DNA of 64,000 bases from an uncultured Prevotella sp. (GTDB lineage Bacteria; Bacteroidota; Bacteroidia; Bacteroidales; Bacteroidaceae), in assembly GCA_905233825.1 (NCBI GenBank), contig CAJOFE010000008.1, forward strand, positions 80,957 to 144,956. Direction: 5' to 3'. Of the stretch, positions 55,177 through 63,495 are shown piece after piece. The notes under the pieces are model-generated. The model made no database searches and had not been told where the DNA came from. It saw nothing but the letters and a program-made list of their open reading frames with translations. The position numbers were made by a program, and so were the translations under genes. The stretch's first letter is position 1. Each line of letters starts with the position of its first letter.

Positions 55177-56244
55177 GTGAGTGACACTAAGATTTCCGTA
55201 GTAGTGCCTTGCTATAATGTGGAGCAATATATCCGGCGTGGACTGGACTCCATTTTGGCACAGACCATGCAGGAGTGGGAAGCTATTTTGGTGGATGACG
55301 GAGCAACGGATAGTACTGGAGCCATCTGCGAGGAGTATGCCAAAGACAGCCGCTTCCGCGTCATCCATCAGGAGAATCAAGGCGTATCATCCGCTAGGAA
55401 TAATGGCATGAAGGAGGCCATGGGCGAGCTACTTTACTTCATGGACCCTGATGACTGGATAGAGCCAGACTGCTTTGGGCGGTGTTATGACATTTATATG
55501 GAGAATGGGTACGACATGATACAATTTGAGAAATACTGGGTATATGGTGAATCTAAGAATCCAGATAAGGGAACTGTATCGGGTGTATGGAACCATGAGC
55601 AAATTATCGAAACATACACAGGTCCTTTGATTGGGGTTGGGCTGGCTATTCTAAATTCATGGTATAAGGGGGGCAATCTATGGTCATACAAAAAAAACCT
55701 TGGAATTTGGTGTTTCATGTTTCGGCGTCAGTTCATTGAATGTCATAACTTGTTTTTTCAACCTGAACTAAAAATGTTTGAAGATGTACTCTTTGCTGTT
55801 GAGAGTTCCATCTATGCGGAAAAGTTGGTTAGCATACCTGACTGCTTATATAACTATAACGTTAGGGATGAAGGCACAGTTATTCGCCGTACAAACATAC
55901 CTGAGGGACTATTTACAGACAAATACAACTTGCTGGAGCAAAGAGCTAGATTGCGCTCGTTGATAAAAGAGTATGACCTGCACGATTATTACTTAGGTTC
56001 ACATGTCCTTTCCTGTCTGCAATTAGCTCTCAAGACCTCTGACAAGTGGGACAACTACAAGCTTTATTGCCAATATGTGACCCACCCCGACGTGCAGGAG
56101 AGTATCAAGAAAGTGTCTTTGAAGGGTGCTCCTTTGAAGTTCTCTCTTCCTGTGCGGCTGCTGAAACTACATGGTCACAAGCTGCTTTTTGCAGGTTGCT
56201 GGCTATTGCATAAGATGGGAGTGGCAGACAGAGTGTCAATGTAA
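55177..56244 (+). CDS. Glycosyltransferase family 2 (GTG start)
   Basis: KISVVVPCYNVEQYIRRGLDSILAQTMQEWEAILVDDGATDSTG...YFMDPDDWIEPD. Confidence 0.88.
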   Translation: MSDTKISVVVPCYNVEQYIRRGLDSILAQTMQEWEAILVDDGATDSTGAICEEYAKDSRFRVIHQENQGVSSARNNGMKEAMGELLYFMDPDDWIEPDCFGRCYDIYMENGYDMIQFEKYWVYGESKNPDKGTVSGVWNHEQIIETYTGPLIGVGLAILNSWYKGGNLWSYKKNLGIWCFMFRRQFIECHNLFFQPELKMFEDVLFAVESSIYAEKLVSIPDCLYNYNVRDEGTVIRRTNIPEGLFTDKYNLLEQRARLRSLIKEYDLHDYYLGSHVLSCLQLALKTSDKWDNYKLYCQYVTHPDVQESIKKVSLKGAPLKFSLPVRLLKLHGHKLLFAGCWLLHKMGVADRVSM

Positions 56245-56260
56245 TAAGAAGCGAATCGTC

Positions 56261-57568
56261 ATGCTGAAACTCATAATCAGTGCTTACGCCTGCTCACCCA
56301 ATATGGGCAGTGAGCTGGGAATAGGGTGGAATTGGTGTGTGCAGCTGGCACTCCATTGCGAACTGCACATCATTACTGAAAGCGAATATCAGGAACGTAT
56401 CGAAGCAGCGCTATCTACTTTGGAACAGGGTGGGCGGATGCATTTCCACTTCCTGCCTGTAACGGAAAAGGTGAGACGGATGTGCTGGAACCAGGGTGAC
56501 TGGCGCTTCTATATCTATTATAAGAAATGGCAGCAGCGTGCCGCAGACATGGCAAGGGACATTTGCCGACAGGAACGGATAGACATTCTGCATCAGCTGA
56601 ACATGCAAGGATTCCGAGAACCAGGCTATCTGTGGCGGGTGAGCCAAGAGACTGGGATTCCCTTCGTTTGGGGACCTATCGGCGGACTGAAACAGTTCCC
56701 TATGGCATACGCCAAGGACGGATCATGGAAGATGCGCTACTTCATGGGGTTGAAAAACCGACTGAACACCTGGCAGCTGAAGCATAGCCGAAGGGTAGGG
56801 AATGCCATGAAACAGGCGTCGCTGCTCATCTCTTCCATCCCCGACTCTTATCGTGCCATCAAAGAGGTGAAAGGGTTGGAGTCTGTCTGGATACCAGATA
56901 CGGGAACGGTTGTGCACAAGAACCTTAACCTTGACCTTGACGTTGACGCTAACCTTAACGTTAACCTTGACCTTGACGATAACCTTAACGTTGTTTGGGC
57001 GGGGAAGTTTGATTTCAGAAAGCGGCTTGACTTGGCGCTGAAAGCAATAGCTGAGACGGGAAACCAACGGATAAGGTTGAAGGTGCTGGGGAGTGGCAAC
57101 CAACGGCAAGAGACAGAAGCGAAGGCGTTGGCTGAAAGGCTTGGCATGGCAGGACAGGTGGAATGGATGGGGAACATCCCCAACAGTCAAGTGCAGGAGG
57201 AGATGCGAAAGGCCGACCTGTTCCTCTTCACCAGCGTTAACGAGGATTCTCCGACGGTAGTAATGGAGGCCATCAGCAACCGCCTGCCCGTACTTTGCTT
57301 TGACTGCTGTGGCATGTCGGCAGTAGTTACCGATGAGGTGGGGAAGAAGATAGCGCTCACCACGCCGCAACAGTCGGTAAAAGATTTTGCCGAAGCCATC
57401 AGCTACCTGTATGACCATCGCGAAGTGCTCGCCCAAATGTCGAAAAACTGCAAACGGCGCGCTGAGCAGCTGTCGTGGGAAAGTAAGGCACAGCGGATGG
57501 TGGAGATGTATAAGAACCTTAACACTAACCCTAACCCTAACCTTAACCATAACGGGAAGGATGTTTAG
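56261..57568 (+). CDS. Glycosyltransferase family 4 with repeat-encoded linker and C-terminus
   Basis: LKLIISAYACSPNMGSELGIGWNWCVQL...VWAGKFDFRKRLDLALKAI...VNEDSPTVVMEAISNRLPVLCFD. Confidence 0.9.
   Translation: MLKLIISAYACSPNMGSELGIGWNWCVQLALHCELHIITESEYQERIEAALSTLEQGGRMHFHFLPVTEKVRRMCWNQGDWRFYIYYKKWQQRAADMARDICRQERIDILHQLNMQGFREPGYLWRVSQETGIPFVWGPIGGLKQFPMAYAKDGSWKMRYFMGLKNRLNTWQLKHSRRVGNAMKQASLLISSIPDSYRAIKEVKGLESVWIPDTGTVVHKNLNLDLDVDANLNVNLDLDDNLNVVWAGKFDFRKRLDLALKAIAETGNQRIRLKVLGSGNQRQETEAKALAERLGMAGQVEWMGNIPNSQVQEEMRKADLFLFTSVNEDSPTVVMEAISNRLPVLCFDCCGMSAVVTDEVGKKIALTTPQQSVKDFAEAISYLYDHREVLAQMSKNCKRRAEQLSWESKAQRMVEMYKNLNTNPNPNLNHNGKDV
56921..56992. repeat. Twelve-unit RAC-NNN hexamer array inside a GT4 gene
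   Basis: 72 nt encoding NLNLDLDVDANLNVNLDLDDNLNV. Confidence 0.92.
57515..57556. repeat. Seven-unit hexamer array at the 3' end of the same GT4 gene
   Basis: AACCTTAACACTAACCCTAACCCTAACCTTAACCATAACGGG, encoding NLNTNPNPNLNHNG. Confidence 0.9.
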
Positions 57569-58349
57569 GCTGTCTGACATTTCCATTGTTGAGTCGAAGG
57601 AGGCTCTTGCAGCGATACCTCAGGGCAAGGTGTTGATTAACACCATCAATGCGCACTCGTATAACATGGCGCAGAAGGATGAGGCGTTTGCAGAAAGCCT
57701 TACTCCCTGCCCATCTCCGGAGGACGAGGGGAGCATGCAGAAATACCTGATTCCCGACGGAGCAAGCATTGTGAAGGCGTGCCGATGGCTGAAAGGACGC
57801 TCGATGCCCCAGGAACGTATAGCAGGGTGGGACCTTTTTGCTTTCGAGATGGAAAGGGGAAAGGGTAAGAAAGTGATGTTCATGGGATCGTCGGAGCAGG
57901 TGCTGGCACTTATCAAGGAGCGGGCGGCAAAGGACTATCCGAACATGGAGGTGGTGACCTACTCGCCACCCTACAAGGAGGTGTTCTCTGACGAAGACGA
58001 CAGGGCTATCATTAAGGCTATCAACGATGCCAATCCTGACCTGCTGTGGATAGGCATGACGGCACCGAAGCAGGAGAAATGGGCGTGGCAGCACTGGCCC
58101 GAGCTGGACATCGACTGCCACGTGGGAACCATCGGGGCCGTATTCGACTTCTACGCCGGCACGGTGAAAAGGGCACCGGAGTGGATGCAGCGACACGCCT
58201 TGGAGTGGCTCTACAGGTTGGCGAAGGAACCGGGCAGGCTATGGCGACGCTATCTGGTGGGGAACCCCGTTTTTGCATGGCATATATTGAAAGAAAAAAT
58301 AAACAAAAGGTATGACATCCATCAAACCAATACACAAAAGAGGGAGTAA
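57561..58349 (+). CDS. WecG/TagA/CpsF family glycosyltransferase
   Basis: VLINTINAHSYNMAQKDEAF...LLWIGMTAPKQEKWAWQHWPELDIDCHVGTIGAVFDFYAGTVKRAPEWMQR. Confidence 0.9.
   Translation: MFRLSDISIVESKEALAAIPQGKVLINTINAHSYNMAQKDEAFAESLTPCPSPEDEGSMQKYLIPDGASIVKACRWLKGRSMPQERIAGWDLFAFEMERGKGKKVMFMGSSEQVLALIKERAAKDYPNMEVVTYSPPYKEVFSDEDDRAIIKAINDANPDLLWIGMTAPKQEKWAWQHWPELDIDCHVGTIGAVFDFYAGTVKRAPEWMQRHALEWLYRLAKEPGRLWRRYLVGNPVFAWHILKEKINKRYDIHQTNTQKRE
57700..57735. repeat. Palindromic element in frame in wecG-like gene
   Basis: CTCCCTGCCCATCTCCGGAGGACGAGGGGAG, encoding LTPCPSPEDEGS. Confidence 0.7.
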
Positions 58350-58932
58350 AGCGGCGAAACGTGCTTTCGACATCGTGGTGTCGGCGGCAGCGCTGGTGGG
58401 AATCGGACTGTTGTTGCCATATATCGCTTATAAGATCAAGAGGCAGAGCAAGGGGCCGGTATTCTTCCGACAGCAACGTACGGGCAAGAATGGCAAGACG
58501 TTCTGGTGCTATAAGTTCCGGACCATGCATGTCAACGAAGAGGCCAATGTGAAGCAGGCCACGGAAAATGACCCGAGACTGTTTCCTTTCGGTGCCTATA
58601 TGCGAAGGCATAACATAGACGAGCTGCCACAATTTTGGAATGTACTCATAGGGAATATGTCGGTGGTGGGGCCTCGTCCTCACATGCTGTATCATACGGA
58701 GATCTATTCGCAACAGATAGGTGATTATATGTTACGGCATACGGTGAAACCCGGCATGACTGGATGGGCACAGATATCAGGCTATTGCGGCGAGACGAAG
58801 GACCTGGCCGACATGGAGGAGAGGGTGAGGCGTGACCTGTGGTATATCGACCACTGGAGCCTGGGGCTTGACATCCGCATCGTGTGGAAAACGGCTAAGG
58901 ATATCCTCAAGCGCAAGACATTGTCATACTGA
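58312..58932 (+). CDS. Initiating sugar transferase (bacterial undecaprenyl-phosphate sugar phosphotransferase family)
   Basis: KRAFDIVVSAAALVGIGLLLPYIAYKIKRQSKGPVFFRQQRTGKNGKTFWCYKFRTMHV...VKPGMTGWAQISGYCG. Confidence 0.92.
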   Translation: MTSIKPIHKRGSKAAKRAFDIVVSAAALVGIGLLLPYIAYKIKRQSKGPVFFRQQRTGKNGKTFWCYKFRTMHVNEEANVKQATENDPRLFPFGAYMRRHNIDELPQFWNVLIGNMSVVGPRPHMLYHTEIYSQQIGDYMLRHTVKPGMTGWAQISGYCGETKDLADMEERVRRDLWYIDHWSLGLDIRIVWKTAKDILKRKTLSY

Positions 58933-58936
58933 ACTG

Positions 58937-59668
58937 ATGTTCCTGCTTTCTAATAAGGTTAGAGTAGGTGACAGCGGGCTTCTCGAGGGCTTCTGCGATT
59001 ACCACTGCCATCTGTTGCCTGGTGTGGATGATGGTGTGAGAACCATTGGCGAGACCAAGGAGATACTGCAGCTGTGGCAGATGATGGGCGTGAAAGAGGT
59101 ATGGCTCACGCCGCACGTCATGGAGGACTATCCCAATACGCCTGCCGACCTGCAAGAGGTGTTCCAGCAGCATTTCTCATCGCTCCATTCTCCGCTCACC
59201 CTCCATCTTGCCGCCGAGCACATGATGGATGGCCTCTTCCTGCAAAGGCTGGAAGAAGGAAGTCTGCTCACCCTGCCACCGTTATCGGCTCACGATGACG
59301 GGGATGCGCATCGCCCATCGCTCCTGTTGGTGGAGACCTCCTACTACATACCGCCGATGAACATGGGGCAGATCATTGGGCGCATCAAGGAGAAAGGTTA
59401 CCAGCCGTTGCTGGCTCACCCCGAGCGCTATCAGTATATGACCACTGCCGACTATGGCAAATGGAAGCAGCAGGGGGTGATGTTGCAGCTTAATGTGCCG
59501 TCGCTGGTGGGTGCTTACGGCACCGAGGTGCAGCACAGGGCGGAGTGGCTGCTGAGTCACGACATGTACGACTGCATGGGCACCGATACGCACTCCATGA
59601 ACCAGGCCTCTTGCTTCGTGCAGAGCCTTATCAGTAAGAAGGTAGTCAAAAAACTGTTGAAGATATAG
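58937..59668 (+). CDS. CpsB/YwqE-type PHP tyrosine-protein phosphatase
   Basis: FCDYHCHLLPGVDDGVRTIGETKEIL; LAHPERYQYM; MGTDTHSM. Confidence 0.9.
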   Translation: MFLLSNKVRVGDSGLLEGFCDYHCHLLPGVDDGVRTIGETKEILQLWQMMGVKEVWLTPHVMEDYPNTPADLQEVFQQHFSSLHSPLTLHLAAEHMMDGLFLQRLEEGSLLTLPPLSAHDDGDAHRPSLLLVETSYYIPPMNMGQIIGRIKEKGYQPLLAHPERYQYMTTADYGKWKQQGVMLQLNVPSLVGAYGTEVQHRAEWLLSHDMYDCMGTDTHSMNQASCFVQSLISKKVVKKLLKI

Positions 59669-59772
59669 GAAATCTGACATAGTCGCTTTTTGCCGCTATG
59701 AGCAACAAAAGCCCTGTAACCCAAGAGGCTACAGGACTTTGTTTGTTGCAGTGCCCTGACGAGACTGCTCAC

Positions 59773-59805
59773 AAAAAAAGACATTGCTTTACAGCGATGT
59801 CTTTT
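59773..59805 (-). terminator. Intrinsic terminator of the leftward-reading truncated tRNA
   Basis: AAAAGACATCGCTG/TAA/AGCAATGTCTTTTTTTG on the minus strand. Confidence 0.7.
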
Positions 59806-59807
59806 AC

Positions 59808-59833
59808 GGGTGCCCGGACGGACTCGAACCGTC
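59808..59833 (-). tRNA. 3' fragment of a tRNA (T-arm plus 3' acceptor strand), putative att site
   Basis: Minus strand GACGG-TTCGAGT-CCGTC-CGGGCAC-CC; no matching 5' acceptor strand (GTGCCCG) upstream. Confidence 0.7.
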
Positions 59834-60015
59834 ATGATAATTTTTAGTGATCCTGCAAAGTTGCTGTAATATACTGTATATCAGCAAAGTATAACTATTT
59901 ACAGATTTTCTAAGTTTCACAAAAATCCACAAAGAATTAAAAATGTTCCATCAATGTTCCATCAATTCAAAATTATTTTGTACCTTTGCAACCGATAATC
60001 ATAAACAAAGAAAAC

Positions 60016-61557
60016 ATGGCTAAAAAATACTTTCTTAGGACAAAGGAAACAAAGGGTCGCGCGAACTTATATATAGAAGTACGCAAGCGTACCCCAAAGA
60101 TAAGAGCATTGGTGTGTACAAATGTACCAGTGGACATCCAGACATGGGAACGTGTCAACAAATCTCCTAAAATATGGGAGAGCTATCGTCAGACAGAGGA
60201 CGGCAAAGCACTATCTGACAAGCTGGCTCTGATAGAGGCATCCATCAATGATGCTATCGTCAATGGAATAGATATAGATGATGTACATTATGTCGTAGAA
60301 GATGGTAACTCCCCAATCAACTCAATGATATTGAATGCTGCAGTCGAGAAGATTGTCTTTAAGGACATTGCAGATAGGAAACGGCAGGAACGTGAAGAAA
60401 AACTTGCAGAGAAGAAACATGCCATGAAATCAATCATCGGGTTCTATGAGTACTTTCTGAATGGCATCAAGAACAAGGACATTCTTCATCATAATGGGGA
60501 ACATTATGAAGATTCTTCTGTGACCGTCTGGGTAAGTTTCGGCAGATACCTTCGTGAGTACACCCCGGCAGATATGACTTTTGATGATATCACTAAGCCG
60601 TTTGCAGATAAGTTCTCCACATTCTTGGAGAAGAAAGGTATGATGCCCAAGACCATTTCCAAAAACGTGACTTGTTTCAGGAAACTTTGCAATCTTGCAG
60701 CCGAAGAAGGCATCAACAGCAATGCCGTGTCCCTGAAAGTATGGAAAGAACGAGTGGTAAAGGACAATGAGAAGAAGGCCGAGTTATACCTGACAGAAGA
60801 AGAATTGGATGCACTCTATGAAATGCCGCTTGATGGTGTTGACGATAAAGTGCGTGACCTTTTCTTGCTTGGAAACTTTTCATGCCAACGCTTCTCAGAT
60901 TACGGATTCTACACTCGTGAAAACTTCAAGACGACAGAGAATGGCACTCCCGTTATTAGCCTCTATCAGCAAAAGACTGGCACATATATTGAGGTGCCAA
61001 TCCTTGATGACCGTCTGTTTGAGATTTGCGACAAGTATCATTATCATTTCCCTACCGTTGACAAACGGACGATGAATCATCATCTGAAGCATATTTTGAA
61101 AAGGCTTTCTAAAACAGTTCCTACACTTGCCGAAAAATATGTCACTCAGATTGATATGCGCCAAAAACAGAGCGAAGAGAACTTCGTAAAATGGGGCAAG
61201 AAGGTTGAAAAGGGCACAAAGTTGAATGATAGTGAACGGAGCCAATATGGCAAGTTAAAAAAGTACGCAGAAGAACACAATGGATCTCCATTGTTCGAGC
61301 GTAATAGTCATGGAGAGGTCATTATGCCAAAGTATGACTTGATTTCCACCCACACTGCCCGTCGTAGCGGTATAACCAACCTCTACAAGCAAGGAATCTT
61401 TAATACACGTGAGATGATGGCCATGAGCGGACATCAGAGCGAAAAAGTGTTTGAGAACTATATCAAGGTGGGTGTGAGTGAACAGGCAGACCGCATAGCA
61501 GAGAAAGTCCGCTTGGCAAAAAAGACAAGAAAGCATAGAGATGAAAAAGGGATATAG
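60016..61557 (+). CDS. Tyrosine recombinase / integrase
   Basis: Arm DNA-binding N-terminus; C-terminal THTARRSGITNLYKQGIFNTREMMAMSGHQSEKVFENYI. Confidence 0.92.
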   Translation: MAKKYFLRTKETKGRANLYIEVRKRTPKIRALVCTNVPVDIQTWERVNKSPKIWESYRQTEDGKALSDKLALIEASINDAIVNGIDIDDVHYVVEDGNSPINSMILNAAVEKIVFKDIADRKRQEREEKLAEKKHAMKSIIGFYEYFLNGIKNKDILHHNGEHYEDSSVTVWVSFGRYLREYTPADMTFDDITKPFADKFSTFLEKKGMMPKTISKNVTCFRKLCNLAAEEGINSNAVSLKVWKERVVKDNEKKAELYLTEEELDALYEMPLDGVDDKVRDLFLLGNFSCQRFSDYGFYTRENFKTTENGTPVISLYQQKTGTYIEVPILDDRLFEICDKYHYHFPTVDKRTMNHHLKHILKRLSKTVPTLAEKYVTQIDMRQKQSEENFVKWGKKVEKGTKLNDSERSQYGKLKKYAEEHNGSPLFERNSHGEVIMPKYDLISTHTARRSGITNLYKQGIFNTREMMAMSGHQSEKVFENYIKVGVSEQADRIAEKVRLAKKTRKHRDEKGI

Positions 61558-62788
61558 CGTCGATTTATCAAAGGTCGACAAAATTGATCAGAGGATTAAT
61601 TTCTCTATAAGGGAGAAAGTAAATTCCTGGCATAACAACAACGTCAGCACATATCAGAAGTTTCTAAGGAACTTCGAAAAGATGTCTATAACGAACATCG
61701 ATTTTGCCTCAAAGCTTTTCAGAGTGTTTGCAGACAATATTCCCAAAGAGACAGAAGAGGTATGGAGCTACTTCTTTGCAAATACAGACGATATGCAAAC
61801 TCCAAGTCTATTGGACAAATACGAAACGGTTTTGGACACATGCCTTGAAGGGGATAATTGCTTTGGCGTCGATTTGTCAATAGGAGAAGTAAAGTTGCAC
61901 TCAAACAGCAATCCTGAAAAAATGGACTCTGGAGAAGTCTTGTTTTCGAAAAAGATGTCTGACTTGTTTTTTGATGGTATTCCCAAGAGGGTCAGAAATT
62001 ACATTGTAAATATGTTCACAGAAGATGGTAATGATGAAGAGACTCTGAGAATATTCGTTTATACAACAATGTCTATCGCTCTGATTTCTATGCCAAAACT
62101 GATAGAGAATCTGATAAACAAGCGTAAGCAAAACTATAACCTTGCTTATTCTGTAAGCTATTTCATGATTTTCGACAAAGGACTATTGAAGATGCAGAAG
62201 AAGCTTACGGAAATCATCAGCAATGCCAATTTGGGATATGATTTCCAGATGATGGCAGACAACCTGACAAGGAGCTTCGTCAGTTCGAGCGTTTCTCATG
62301 GCTACAACTCTAAGGCAGAATGGAAAGAACTACGCCAGGAAGAAGATGAAGAAACAGCAGAGATTATTGATTCTACACTCGCAAAGACAAAGGGGAAAGG
62401 TGGAAGAAAGGCCGATTTCAGAACGTTGGAAGAACTGTGTATCGGGAACAAGAAAGCCGTGACTCAACTGATTGAGCAGTTTTTGGAGGAAGAGCAAGAA
62501 ACAGTTTCCTTGGCTTACTTGTTTTACTCGTTGATAGTTTCTGGCCATATATCATGCAGAGATTACGAGGCTTTCCATCGTTCATTGGTAGAAGCCTATC
62601 CTTTGGCAGGCATTAAGGGACTGACTAAACCACAGGCAAGGTATTCTGAGCTGTTGGTACATGCCAATATTCTCCTTGACGACACGAAATACAAGTTGTA
62701 CAAGGAGTACAATACGATTAAATGGAAAAAGGCTCGCAAGGTCATTAAGAAATGGCTACCGCTATTTACTGCGATTGACCAGGATTAG
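61541..62788 (+). CDS. Hypothetical protein of the integrative element
   Basis: Long ORF overlapping the int 3' end; terminator follows at 62816-62855. Confidence 0.65.
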   Translation: MKKGYSVDLSKVDKIDQRINFSIREKVNSWHNNNVSTYQKFLRNFEKMSITNIDFASKLFRVFADNIPKETEEVWSYFFANTDDMQTPSLLDKYETVLDTCLEGDNCFGVDLSIGEVKLHSNSNPEKMDSGEVLFSKKMSDLFFDGIPKRVRNYIVNMFTEDGNDEETLRIFVYTTMSIALISMPKLIENLINKRKQNYNLAYSVSYFMIFDKGLLKMQKKLTEIISNANLGYDFQMMADNLTRSFVSSSVSHGYNSKAEWKELRQEEDEETAEIIDSTLAKTKGKGGRKADFRTLEELCIGNKKAVTQLIEQFLEEEQETVSLAYLFYSLIVSGHISCRDYEAFHRSLVEAYPLAGIKGLTKPQARYSELLVHANILLDDTKYKLYKEYNTIKWKKARKVIKKWLPLFTAIDQD

Positions 62789-62815
62789 TAGTTACAACTG
62801 AGTAATCAGAAATGA

Positions 62816-62855
62816 ACGGGTAAGAGGCTATTTGAAGCTGTCTTACCCGTTTTTT
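62816..62855 (+). terminator. Intrinsic terminator
   Basis: Perfect 10-bp stem ACGGGTAAGA ... TCTTACCCGT followed by TTTTT. Confidence 0.85.
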
Positions 62856-63033
62856 GTGTTAATAAGCATTAAGAAAGGGTTGGCTTAATTGCTATTGGTA
62901 TATACAACCCCTCATTTATTTTCAAAAAAGTACTTTTGCCACCGCATTCCAGTTCGAACAGATGCAAAAGTGTGTAGATAACGTCACTCGGTGATACCGT
63001 CTGGCAAAAATGAAAATAAAATAGTATACCAAT

Positions 63034-63495
63034 ATGTATAAAAAGAATTTTTCGAAGCAACAAGCGTCAAATGCTTCTGTCTATGAAGCTGTTGGCAAAA
63101 TGCTCCTTGGCAATGCTGCCACAGGACGCAATTTGAATCCTGCTGCCCTTAGCCTTATCACTAAGACCGTAAATCAGGAGCAGGATCCAGAATATGAGGA
63201 ACTGTTAGAGAAACCACTCTGGCAGTTCACAGGCAAAGACCATGAGTATATGCTAAAACATGTCCTTATGGAAAGTCTCTCAGTCGATGGCAATAACCAG
63301 CCCTCCAACAAGAAATATGTGCAGGGAATCAATGGTATTGCAAGTCTTTTTGGATGCAGTAAGTCCACAGCCCAACGCATTAAGAATAGTGGTATTATCG
63401 ATGATGCCATTACTCAGGTGCAGCGTAAGATTCTTGTGGATGCAGACCTTGCATTACAGTTAGTCAAAGAAAGTGGATATAAAGTTGGTGAGTGA
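63034..63495 (+). CDS. DUF3853-like DNA-binding protein
   Basis: YVQGINGIASLFGCSKSTAQRIKNSGIIDDAITQVQRKILVDADLALQLV. Confidence 0.75.
   Translation: MYKKNFSKQQASNASVYEAVGKMLLGNAATGRNLNPAALSLITKTVNQEQDPEYEELLEKPLWQFTGKDHEYMLKHVLMESLSVDGNNQPSNKKYVQGINGIASLFGCSKSTAQRIKNSGIIDDAITQVQRKILVDADLALQLVKESGYKVGE

Noticed and set aside
56723-57586. Long minus-strand ORF opposite the GT4 gene
   Set aside because: Antisense open frame caused by codon bias and the repeat array; no recognisable protein family.
59808-59880. Complete tRNA gene
   Set aside because: Only the T-arm and 3' acceptor strand are present; the expected 5' acceptor strand is absent.
59942-59966. ATGTTCCATCA direct repeat as integrase arm-binding sites
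   Set aside because: Only two copies are visible and no matching sites at the other end can be checked in this window.
62880-63000. AGTACTTTTGC...GCAAAAGTGT inverted repeat as a regulatory element
   Set aside because: Short, AT-rich and without other support; could be chance.
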